Source: Paenarthrobacter sp. A20 (GTDB taxonomy: Bacteria; Actinomycetota; Actinomycetes; Actinomycetales; Micrococcaceae). Taken from it: a stretch of 64,000 nucleotides of DNA. The stretch is from positions 558,001 through 622,000 of the forward strand of contig NZ_JALJWH010000001.1 in the NCBI RefSeq assembly GCF_024168825.1. The letters are read 5' to 3'. Below the pieces are notes generated by a model. It was not told the origin of the DNA. It saw only the letters and a program-made list of their open reading frames with translations, and searched no databases. The translations under genes and the position numbers were made by a program. How positions within the stretch are numbered: the first letter of the stretch is position 1; each line of letters starts with the position of its first letter. This document shows positions 57,128-64,000 of this stretch, one piece after another.

Positions 57128-58435
57128 ATGAAGCGTCGCCAGCTTCTACTCGGAGCAGTCAGCCTGATGGCAAGTGCTGCCCTCATCACCGGCTGTGGCA
57201 GTTCCCCGGCCGCCACACCAGCCCCCACCGAAGACCCCTCCGGCACCATCACCTTCTGGTCGTCCATGGCGGGCATGGACAAGGTGGCCGAGGCGTTCAA
57301 CGCCAGCCAGAACAAGATCAAGGTCACCTTCGAAACCATCCCCAACGGCGGCGCTGGCGGCTACGCCAAGCTCTCCACCGCCATCACGGCAGGCAACGGC
57401 CCGGATGTTGCCACGATCGAATACCCGCAACTGCCCCAGTTCGTCAGCAATGGCCAACTGCAGCCTTTGGACGGCTTCATCAACAAGGCCGAAACCGTAG
57501 ACAAGCTCACTGACGAGACCAAAGCTTTGGTCCAGTTCGGCGACGCAACCTACGCACTCCCTTACGATGCCGCGCCCATGATCATGTGGTACCGCAAGGA
57601 CATGCTGGACAAGGCCGGTGCAGGAGTCCCCAAGACCTGGCAGGAATTCGAAGAAGCCGGCAAGAAGATCAAGGCCGTAGCACCGGAAGCGCACCTCGCC
57701 AGCTTCAACCCGAACGAAGCCGCGCTGACCGCAGCCCTGTCCTGGCAGGCCGGCGCCAAGTGGTTCGGCACTGAAGGCGACAGCTGGAAGGTAGGCGTCA
57801 ATGACGAAGCCACACAGAAAGTGGCCAACTACTGGCAGAAGCTGATCGACCAGAAGATCGTCAAGGTCCAGCAGTCCTTCAGCGACGAGTGGTCGGCAGA
57901 CTTGGCGAGCGGCGCCGTCGTCGGCGTCCTTGGTGCCAACTGGAGCGCAACCGGCATCCAGAAGCGCACGGAAGCCAGCGGCCAAAAGGGCCAGTGGATC
58001 GCGGCCGAGGTGCCCAACTGGGGAACACCGGCAGACGCTTTCTACGGCGGTTCCAGCTTCAACATCACCAAGAGCAGCAAGAACCCGGCCGCTGCGGCCA
58101 AGTTCATCGAGTTCCTGGCCACCAGCAAGGACGCCATCACAGCCCGCGGCAACACCGGCTCCGCGTTCCTTGCCTTCCCGGGCCTGACGCCAGTAGCGCA
58201 GAAGGCGTTCGATTCCAGTTACTTTGGCAACGACATCTACTCGGTCTTCGACAAGGCCTACGCCTCCATCACTCCTGGCTGGCAGTGGGGCCCCAACTGG
58301 GACATCACCAACACCGCCCTCAAGGACGCCTACGGAAAACTGACCAGCGGCGGCAAGGTCCTGGAAGCCGTGGACACGGCGCAGAGCGCCACGGTGGCCG
58401 GACTCAAGCAGAACGGCCTCTCCGTCAAGGAGTAG
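57128..58435 (+). CDS. Sugar ABC transporter substrate-binding lipoprotein (family 1)
   Basis: A 435-residue exported protein. MKRRQLLLGAVSLMASAALI ends with lipobox T-G-C. The mature part has ITFWSSMAGMDKVAEAFNAS, VATIEYPQLPQFVSNGQLQP and MIMWYRKDMLDKAGAGVPKT, all typical of family 1 (MalE/UgpB-like) sugar-binding proteins. The sugar cannot be read. First gene of a four-gene operon. Confidence 0.93.
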   Translation: MKRRQLLLGAVSLMASAALITGCGSSPAATPAPTEDPSGTITFWSSMAGMDKVAEAFNASQNKIKVTFETIPNGGAGGYAKLSTAITAGNGPDVATIEYPQLPQFVSNGQLQPLDGFINKAETVDKLTDETKALVQFGDATYALPYDAAPMIMWYRKDMLDKAGAGVPKTWQEFEEAGKKIKAVAPEAHLASFNPNEAALTAALSWQAGAKWFGTEGDSWKVGVNDEATQKVANYWQKLIDQKIVKVQQSFSDEWSADLASGAVVGVLGANWSATGIQKRTEASGQKGQWIAAEVPNWGTPADAFYGGSSFNITKSSKNPAAAAKFIEFLATSKDAITARGNTGSAFLAFPGLTPVAQKAFDSSYFGNDIYSVFDKAYASITPGWQWGPNWDITNTALKDAYGKLTSGGKVLEAVDTAQSATVAGLKQNGLSVKE

Positions 58436-58446
58436 GCCCGCACGGT

Positions 58447-58476
58447 GGGGCGGCTTCGTGACTGCGATGCCGCCCC
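58447..58476 (+). promoter_or_regulatory. Hairpin between binding-protein and permease genes
   Basis: GGGGCGGC (58447-58454) and GCCGCCCC (58469-58476) pair perfectly. Such hairpins after binding-protein genes usually stabilise the upstream message or partly stop transcription, giving more binding protein than permease. Confidence 0.65.
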
Positions 58477-58495
58477 GCCAGCGAGGAGATTAATC

Positions 58496-59452
58496 ATGGT
58501 CACCCAAGCACCCACCAAGCCGTCCATCACCGGCCAACCCAAGGTTCGGACACAGCGTAAACCCCGCGCCATGTCCGGAACCGGGGGCCGCACCGCCGCA
58601 CTGTTCCTGACACCCTTCTTCACGATTTTCGCCCTCGCAATGGTTGCGCCGGTCATCTACGCGATCGTGCTCAGCTTCTTCGCACAGCAAAAGTCCGGAT
58701 TGGGCTTTGGCGAGGCCAAGACGTCGTTTGTGGGCTTGGAAAACTATTTGCAGGTCCTGCAGTCCGAGAGCTTCGTCGGCGGCATTGGCCGCCTCGCCTT
58801 GTACTGCCTGCTCTACATCCCCTGCATGGTGGGTGGTGCCCTGGCGTTTGCCCTCCTGATGGACGCAGCAGTCGCCCGGGCACGGAAGCTCTTCCAGCTC
58901 CTGGTCTTCCTCCCCCACGCAGTGCCCGGCGTCATCGCAGCGCTGATCTGGGCATACCTCTACACGCCCGGCGTCAGCCCGATCGTCTCTGTCCTGGAAA
59001 CCGGCGGAATCTCCCTGAACTTCCTGGACAACCAGATGATCCTGCCTTCCATCGTGAACATCGCCGTCTGGGAGTGGACGGGCTACAACGTGATTGTGCT
59101 CTTCACCGCGCTGCAGGCTGTTCCGAGGGAGATCCTGGAGGCCGCCCGCGTGGACGGCGCCGGCGAAATCCGTGCAGCCATCAGCATCAAGTTGCCCCTG
59201 ATCCTGCCTGCGTTGAGCGTGATCATGCTCTTCACGGTGATTGGCACGCTCCAGCTGTTCACCGAGCCGTCCATCATCTCCAAGGCCACGGCGTCAGTCA
59301 CCAGCACCTGGGTTCCGAACATGTGGGCCTACGACGCCGCCTTCAACCGCCATAACCTCAACCAGGCCGCGGCCGCCTCCATCATCATCGCGCTCATGGC
59401 CGCCGTACTGTCCTGGGCCGTTACCCGCTTCAGCTCGAGGAACAAAGCATGA
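58496..59452 (+). CDS. Carbohydrate ABC transporter permease (MalF/UgpA type)
   Basis: A 318-residue permease with six membrane helices. EAA loop: EILEAARVDGAGEIRAAISI (E-A-A-x-x-D-G-A). N-terminal helix LTPFFTIFALAMVAPVIYAI. GCGAGGAGATTAATC precedes the ATG at 58496, and an upstream in-frame start at 58445 falls in the hairpin region. Confidence 0.93.
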   Translation: MVTQAPTKPSITGQPKVRTQRKPRAMSGTGGRTAALFLTPFFTIFALAMVAPVIYAIVLSFFAQQKSGLGFGEAKTSFVGLENYLQVLQSESFVGGIGRLALYCLLYIPCMVGGALAFALLMDAAVARARKLFQLLVFLPHAVPGVIAALIWAYLYTPGVSPIVSVLETGGISLNFLDNQMILPSIVNIAVWEWTGYNVIVLFTALQAVPREILEAARVDGAGEIRAAISIKLPLILPALSVIMLFTVIGTLQLFTEPSIISKATASVTSTWVPNMWAYDAAFNRHNLNQAAAASIIIALMAAVLSWAVTRFSSRNKA

Positions 59453-60363
59453 GTACCTCTACGATGTCCCGCGACCACACCTCAACACCGGCACCCACGC
59501 CCAGGCGCCGCCGACCGATTGCCCGGGCCGGCGGCTTCGGAAGCACTTTCACGGTAAACGCGTTGCTGATCCTGGGCTGCGCCTACATGGTCCTCCCCGT
59601 GGTGTGGCTGTTCTTCGCTTCCACCAAGAACACCGCGGACCTCTACGGCACAGCTGCCTACGCCTTGGGAGAGCCGGCGTTCCTTGAGAACATCATGGCG
59701 GTCCTGAACCAGGATGGTGGCATGTTCCTCCGCTGGATGGCCAACTCCATGTTCTATGCAGCATTCGGAGCGATCCTTGGCGGCCTCATCTCCGTCATGG
59801 CCGGCTATGCTTTCGACAAATTCCAGTTCCGCGGCAAGGATTCCTTCTTCGGAATCGTCCTGGTGGGCGTGCTGATTCCCAACACGGCAACTGTGCTCCC
59901 CATGTACCTGCTGGCTTCGGTCTTCGGCATCACCAACACCATCTGGGCCATCCTCATCCCGGTGCTGTGCAACCCCTTCGGCGTGTACCTTGCCAGGGTC
60001 TACTCGGCCGCGTACGTTCCGGCGGAAACGCTTGAGGCCGCGCGCGTTGATGGCGCCGGACCCATCCGGTCCTTCTTCTCCCTGGGCCTTCCCATGATGA
60101 TGCCCGGCTACATCACCATCGCCTTGTTCCAGTTCGTGGGCGTATGGAACAACTTCATGCTTCCGCTGGTAATGCTCCAGGACCAGAAATTGCTGCCCGT
60201 GAGCGTCGGCATTTCCATCTGGCAGGGCTACTCCATTCCCCAACCCGAATTCACGCCCATGGTCATCACGGGTTCGCTGCTGTCCATCATTCCCTTGCTG
60301 GTGGCCTTCATCATGCTGCAGCGGTTCTGGAAGTCCGGACTGACAGCGGGGAGCGTCAAATGA
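59449..60363 (+). CDS. Carbohydrate ABC transporter permease (MalG/UgpE type)
   Basis: A 304-residue permease with six helices. EAA loop ETLEAARVDGAGPIRSFFSL. The 59449 ATG overlaps the stop of the first permease (ATGA). No ATPase gene is in the operon; a shared MsiK-type ATPase elsewhere must serve it, as is common in actinobacteria (established for MsiK systems; inferred here). Confidence 0.93.
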   Translation: MSTSTMSRDHTSTPAPTPRRRRPIARAGGFGSTFTVNALLILGCAYMVLPVVWLFFASTKNTADLYGTAAYALGEPAFLENIMAVLNQDGGMFLRWMANSMFYAAFGAILGGLISVMAGYAFDKFQFRGKDSFFGIVLVGVLIPNTATVLPMYLLASVFGITNTIWAILIPVLCNPFGVYLARVYSAAYVPAETLEAARVDGAGPIRSFFSLGLPMMMPGYITIALFQFVGVWNNFMLPLVMLQDQKLLPVSVGISIWQGYSIPQPEFTPMVITGSLLSIIPLLVAFIMLQRFWKSGLTAGSVK

Positions 60364-61364
60364 GTTTGAATGTTGCCTTGGCCATGCCGTCCCACACGGC
60401 GCGGGCGGTGTTTCCGCCGCGGAGCCTGGACCCGTTGGAGCCCGCACTGACGCTCTTGAGCCGGGAACCCATCCAGGACTTCACCTCAGCGGAGGGCCGC
60501 TCCATCCTGGCAGAGGCAGACATCCTCCTCACCGGCTGGGGCTGCCCGGTGATCGACCACGCCGTCCTCGATGCAGCACCCCGCCTGCGCTACGTCCTGC
60601 ATGCCGCAGGCAGCGTCAAACACCATATCGGCGACGCCTGCTGGGAACGCGGCATCCAGATCAGCTCCGCGGCCGATGCCAACGCCATCCCGGTGGCCGA
60701 GTACACCGTGGCCATGATCATCCTGGCCAACAAGCGGGTCCTCCAGATCGCCCGTGCCCTGCACACCACCCGGACCGATGTCCTGGCGGAGCAGCTGTTC
60801 CCGGACATGGGCAACTACCGCAAGCGCGTGGGCATCATCGGCGCCTCAAAAATCGGCCGGCACGTCATCCGGCTTCTAGCCCCCTACGATCTGGATGTCG
60901 TGGTTGCCGACCCCTACCTCTCCCCCGAGGAAGCCAGCGTTCTGGGGGTCGGGCTGGTGACGCTGGATGAACTCGTGGCGGGCAGCGACGTGGTCAGCCT
61001 CCACGCGCCGTCGTTGCCGTCCACCAAGAACCTCGTGGATGCCGGACTGATCGCACGGATGCGGCCGGGCACCACGTTCATCAACACGGCACGCGGTGAG
61101 CTGGTCGATCAGGACGCGCTGCTTGCCCGGGTGGAGAAGGGCGACCTTTACGCGGTCCTGGACGTAACAACACCCTGGGTACTCCCCTCTGATTCCCGGT
61201 TCTACACGCACCCCAACGTGCTGCTCACTCCGCACGTTGCGGGGTCCCTCGGCAACGAGCTTGAGCGTATGGCGGCGAGCGCCGTGGAGGAGGCATTGCG
61301 TCTGTCCCGCGGCGAACAGTTGCGGTTCCGGGTGAAGCTGGAGGACCTGGCGTTCACGGCGTAG
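60360..61364 (+). CDS. D-isomer-specific 2-hydroxyacid dehydrogenase family protein
   Basis: A 334-residue Rossmann enzyme in the sugar ABC operon (ATGA overlap with the permease). The NAD-binding loop is RVGIIGASKIGRHVIRLL, with Ser in place of the second Gly. The catalytic Arg is in NTARGELVDQD and the His in LLTPHVAGSLGNEL. The catalytic Glu normally found in D-V-x-x-x-E-P is missing: here DVTTPWVLP has Trp at that place. The enzyme may have altered chemistry or use other residues. It could act on a sugar-acid derived from the transported sugar (inference). Confidence 0.85.
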   Translation: MSLNVALAMPSHTARAVFPPRSLDPLEPALTLLSREPIQDFTSAEGRSILAEADILLTGWGCPVIDHAVLDAAPRLRYVLHAAGSVKHHIGDACWERGIQISSAADANAIPVAEYTVAMIILANKRVLQIARALHTTRTDVLAEQLFPDMGNYRKRVGIIGASKIGRHVIRLLAPYDLDVVVADPYLSPEEASVLGVGLVTLDELVAGSDVVSLHAPSLPSTKNLVDAGLIARMRPGTTFINTARGELVDQDALLARVEKGDLYAVLDVTTPWVLPSDSRFYTHPNVLLTPHVAGSLGNELERMAASAVEEALRLSRGEQLRFRVKLEDLAFTA

Positions 61365-61391
61365 GTGACCCGGGAGCGTCCTGACGCAAGG

Positions 61392-61436
61392 GCACGACGG
61401 CGACCTCCCGCCGTCGTGCGCTTGTTTCGTTGTGTT
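61392..61436 (+). terminator. Terminator of the sugar ABC operon
   Basis: Perfect 11-bp stem GCACGACGGCG (61392-61402) with CGCCGTCGTGC (61409-61419) around ACCTCC, followed by GCTTGTTTCGTTGTGTTT. Confidence 0.88.
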
Positions 61437-61445
61437 TGGTGCGGC

Positions 61446-61943
61446 TTAGCGCGCGTCTTTCTTGGCTTGGCGTTGGGCACCCTGCGAGCGGCTGGACGCG
61501 TCCCGCTTCACTCCGCCCGTGGTTTTCTGGTGCGACCTGGCCCGCCCCGAACCAGTGCCGGACTTGGTACCTGTTCCTGAGCTGTCCGGCCCGGATGATT
61601 TGCCTGCGCTGGCGCGTTCCAGCCGCTCGTCCTTCAGCTCCTCGGCGGCCTCGTGGGCCACGCGGGCAAGTTCTGTGCTGACGATCGAGAGCGCTTCTTC
61701 GAACACAAAGGCCCGGGCCCGGGCTTTGTCTGACTTGTTCGCCGCGGCTCCACGTCCACCAGCCTCCAGGACTTCATCGGCCGCTTTGCGTCGATAGTTG
61801 GTGGTGTATTTGTTGCGGGCCCGCCGTACCCGTTTATGCAAACCGAGCAGGCCTTCTTCGTCGAGCAGCTCAAGCCTGGCCGGCTCCAATTCGCGAATCA
61901 AATCAAGTTGATCTTGCTTCAACACCCACAGATATTGGTCCAT
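61446..61943 (-). CDS. Hypothetical actinobacterial protein, basic tail
   Basis: A 165-residue soluble protein. The N-terminal half is a helical domain (YLWVLKQDQLDLIRELEPAR; LHKRVRRARNKYTTNYRRKA), the C-terminal third is a low-complexity Ser/Gly/Lys/Arg tail that may bind nucleic acid. The family is recurrent in Micrococcales as far as I recall but has no assigned function. Confidence 0.72.
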   Translation of the reverse strand: MDQYLWVLKQDQLDLIRELEPARLELLDEEGLLGLHKRVRRARNKYTTNYRRKAADEVLEAGGRGAAANKSDKARARAFVFEEALSIVSTELARVAHEAAEELKDERLERASAGKSSGPDSSGTGTKSGTGSGRARSHQKTTGGVKRDASSRSQGAQRQAKKDAR

Positions 61944-61994
61944 TCGCCGATAATTCCATACCTCCCTTCCAGGGGATAGGGAGTTGGGGAGTTC

Positions 61995-62315
61995 TCACTC
62001 GAAGAGGGGGATGAATCCCGTGTTACTCGAAGAGCTCCGGCGAGGCGGTGAGTGCAACATATGCACGCTAAACAACCGCAACGACGCTTCCTCAACAGAA
62101 ACATCCGGCCACAGAGCATCCCTATCCGACTCAGGCACCTGAATGCGATCCCATAACTCATCCGGCTCCAGGGGCATCCTGAAAGTTCTGGAACTCCCGC
62201 GATCATCGGTGAATATAATTTCGAATTCCCGGTTAACTTCGTTGAAGTTCGCCGTCAGTTCGCGGTCGTTCATTTTCGCAAGCAGGGCAGTGAGACGTTC
62301 AGCTGGGGTGGTCAA
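61995..62315 (-). CDS. Small hypothetical protein
   Basis: A 106-residue protein of mixed alpha/beta type (LTALLAKMNDRELTANFNEV; FEIIFTDDRGSSRTFRMPLE; LWDRIQVPESDRDALWPDVS). Unrecognised. TTG at 62315 is the likely start because GAGGA is 8 bases upstream; ATG 62372 has no site. Upstream of the gene above, 51 bases away. Confidence 0.6.
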   Translation of the reverse strand: MTTPAERLTALLAKMNDRELTANFNEVNREFEIIFTDDRGSSRTFRMPLEPDELWDRIQVPESDRDALWPDVSVEEASLRLFSVHMLHSPPRRSSSSNTGFIPLFE

Positions 62316-62441
62316 CAGGCATGTCCTCGCAACTAGTGGGAAGGGAACGCCGCAATAATTCGCTCGTTCCAAGCCTTATGGAAACGGCTGGCCTGTAGGT
62401 TGCAATGACCTGGACCTCTGCCTGGACCTCTGGGACGACCA

Positions 62442-63536
62442 TTAGTCGTTGCCGGTGGCGAGGGCGTCGAGCAGGCGGATGAAGACGGCGATCCAGCCGT
62501 AGATGATCACGAAGGCGATGAGTTCAAAGGCTGTGAGGTTGAAGTAGCCCACCGGGAAGAAGAGCACGAGCGAAACGATGAGGGCGGCCAGGAACGCGCC
62601 GCAAAGAAGGAAGAAGCGGCGCGGCAGGCCTCTCAGAACAAACGGCGAGGCCAGCAGCAGGAGGATGAAAACGACCGCCATCCCTGAAGCGAACAGCGTA
62701 TGCACCAGGAAACTGACTGACAACGGAACCACGCCCACCCCGGCGAGGAGAAGGCCCATGGCCACAAACGCGCCGGAGCAGACCCCTGCGCTCCACGTGT
62801 TGACCAGCACGCCCCGCGCTATGAGTGAGCGAAGGTCGCGGTCCAGGTACACGGCGAAGGTGGTGATGAAGAAGCCCGCGACGATCAACGAGAGGTTGAA
62901 CAGGCCACTGGATGCTCCACCCAACGTGCCGAGTTGGCTGAAATGGTACTCCCACCATTGGGGGTCCTGGGAAGTGGCCATGCTCGCCACCGTGCTCATC
63001 ACCATGAACAGGACCAGAAGGCCGGACAACGTGCGGGTGCTGATGTCATACACCGAGAGATAGATCCAGTACACGGCCAGTCCGGATCCCACCGCCATTC
63101 CCACGGTCGCCGCGTAGATGTCCACGGTGAGTCCTTGGAAGCTGCGCTGCAGGAGGAGGAAAGTGGCGATAGTTGCGATCGCCGCGATCAAGGCATGGAC
63201 CAGGGCCACGGTTGAGGAGTCAACGATGAACTTCCACGGCGGAAGGTTGAGCCGCCAATGCTGCTCCGGGAGGTACCGCGAACGCCAGTAGCCCACATAG
63301 GCGGCGGACAATCCGAGCACCAGAACCGCGCCCGCCGTCGTTATTCCAAGGGACACGCCTCCCCACAAAGGCGGGGTGCGGCCGAAGAAGATGAGCAACG
63401 CGGCCACGCCGGCCACGACCGCCGCCGAGGACGCCGCCAGAAGGGCTTCGGACTCGTTGGCCACCCGATGCTGCCGGGTTGAACTCCCGGGTGCGGGGGC
63501 AGCAGTTTTGGTGACGTCCGACGCCGGTTCCGTCAT
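62442..63536 (-). CDS. Polytopic membrane protein (DUF998-like)
   Basis: A 364-residue protein with about nine membrane helices, e.g. ALLAASSAAVVAGVAALLIF, GITTAGAVLVLGLSAAYVGY, VALVHALIAAIATIATFLLL and VVFILLLLASPFVLRGLP. The helical spacing recalls DUF998 membrane proteins. Its ATG overlaps the STAS-like gene stop by ATGA, so the two are coupled. Function unknown. Confidence 0.82.
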   Translation of the reverse strand: MTEPASDVTKTAAPAPGSSTRQHRVANESEALLAASSAAVVAGVAALLIFFGRTPPLWGGVSLGITTAGAVLVLGLSAAYVGYWRSRYLPEQHWRLNLPPWKFIVDSSTVALVHALIAAIATIATFLLLQRSFQGLTVDIYAATVGMAVGSGLAVYWIYLSVYDISTRTLSGLLVLFMVMSTVASMATSQDPQWWEYHFSQLGTLGGASSGLFNLSLIVAGFFITTFAVYLDRDLRSLIARGVLVNTWSAGVCSGAFVAMGLLLAGVGVVPLSVSFLVHTLFASGMAVVFILLLLASPFVLRGLPRRFFLLCGAFLAALIVSLVLFFPVGYFNLTAFELIAFVIIYGWIAVFIRLLDALATGND

Positions 63537-63961
63537 GGTGCGGCTCTTCCGCCGGAGCCGCTCCGGTCCTTGTGCTCCTCGTGTTGCAGGTCCTCGGAGG
63601 AGCTCCGGAGCCAGGCGATCGCTTCCGTTTCGGAGGTGAAGAAGCGGGTGGGGCACGGAGGTTCTTGAACGGCCAATTGGTAGTCGGCGAGCATGCGGTC
63701 CACGGGGTTGTTTCCCAACAACGCGATCCTGGAGGCAGCGCAGGGTTCAACGAACACGTCCCGGGCTGCGCGGCTGAGATGAGCGGTGTCGGCCATGGTG
63801 ACCAGCAGGGGATACCTGCTGCCCGCGGCGAGACGGTTCACTGCCTCTACCGCTGCGCGGGCATTGGCGGCCTCGATGCGGACACCGGGTTTCCACGCAA
63901 GGAACATGACGTCCCCGGCCTTGAAGCCGATGAAGTAATCACTGGGGTCCTTCTGAGCCAT
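63533..63961 (-). CDS. STAS/SpoIIAA-like domain protein (DUF7793-like)
   Basis: A 142-residue soluble protein. KAGDVMFLAWKPGVRIEAAN, ARAAVEAVNRLAAGSRYPLL and VTMADTAHLSRAARDVFV fit the STAS/SpoIIAA-like alpha-beta pattern (strand, helix, then a strand-Ala-turn); RIALLGNNPVDRMLADYQL and FTSETEAIAWLRSSSED complete it. No phospho-serine site is assigned. Coupled to the membrane protein; the open frame continues to the window edge but the ATG at 63961 (MAQKDPSDYF) is the better start. Confidence 0.75.
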   Translation of the reverse strand: MAQKDPSDYFIGFKAGDVMFLAWKPGVRIEAANARAAVEAVNRLAAGSRYPLLVTMADTAHLSRAARDVFVEPCAASRIALLGNNPVDRMLADYQLAVQEPPCPTRFFTSETEAIAWLRSSSEDLQHEEHKDRSGSGGRAAP

Positions 63962-64000
63962 AGAACCGTCTCCATCTCTGCAGGACCGCCCGCCCACCAC

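Noticed and set aside
1..64000. CRISPR arrays, tRNA or rRNA genes, insertion sequences, known riboswitches
   Set aside because: No spaced direct repeats of CRISPR type, no cloverleaf or GTTCGAATC-type T-loop in a proper context, no transposase frames and no recognisable riboswitch core were found by reading; a covariance-model search would be needed to exclude weak cases.

Overview
The window is high-GC chromosomal DNA from an actinobacterium. Gene content (branched-chain 2-oxoacid dehydrogenase operon, homoprotocatechuate meta-cleavage operon, 5-oxoprolinase operon, a multi-gene Asp23/AmaP envelope-stress cluster, DUF1206, DUF1990 and DUF2264 proteins), frequent GTG/TTG starts behind strong Shine-Dalgarno sites and tight ATGA/TGATG overlaps all fit the Micrococcaceae, most likely Arthrobacter or Paenarthrobacter. 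That placement is inference; there is no rRNA gene to confirm it. I saw no tRNA, rRNA, CRISPR array, transposase or phage module. About 74 protein genes are called.

Left part (1-16 kb): a leftward oligopeptide ABC transporter operon (permeases, double ATPase, truncated binding lipoprotein); a TetR/FMN-reductase divergent pair with a clear operator; a GerMN lipoprotein; a DUF1990 protein; a coupled cytoplasmic/membrane gene pair resembling RexA/RexB in layout; a PEP-mutase-like gene facing an aminotransferase-UspA operon; and an APC permease facing an amidohydrolase across two copies of a TTTTGGTATRCC motif.

Middle (15-37 kb): the bkd operon (E1 alpha, E1 beta, E2 and a coupled PAP2-like membrane protein) preceded by a perfect 36-bp palindrome; an aromatic aminotransferase; a WXG100-like helical protein coupled to a serine hydrolase; purB; small metabolic enzymes; the pxpABC-MFS operon (and a separate SDR gene) divergent from a LysR regulator; and an aminotransferase-RraA aldolase operon that shares an AAGACCTAAT box with the pxp promoter.

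Homoprotocatechuate operon (44.1 to 37.6 kb, leftward): an isomerase/decarboxylase built as an FAH domain fused to an RraA-like domain, a GntR regulator, hpaE, hpaD, hpaH and hpaI. Together they take 3,4-dihydroxyphenylacetate to pyruvate and succinic semialdehyde. The hydroxylase (hpaBC) and the hpaF isomerase are not in the window.

Right part (44-64 kb): a stress-envelope island with a YtxH-like protein, a frameshifted remnant, GlsB, an acidic repeat protein, an AraC-type regulator, DUF1206, and then asp23, DUF2273, two further Asp23-like proteins, amaP, csbD, an ECF sigma factor, a zinc-finger/Asp23 fusion that looks like its anti-sigma factor, and a last Asp23-like protein. On both sides of the Asp23 cluster lies a carbohydrate regulon: a DUF2264 protein, a hybrid DeoR-LacI regulator and an ABC sugar transporter-dehydrogenase operon, all three carrying the same TGAACANNAGTRAAC-like operator. 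The right edge holds small conserved actinobacterial proteins and a membrane protein coupled to a STAS-like protein.
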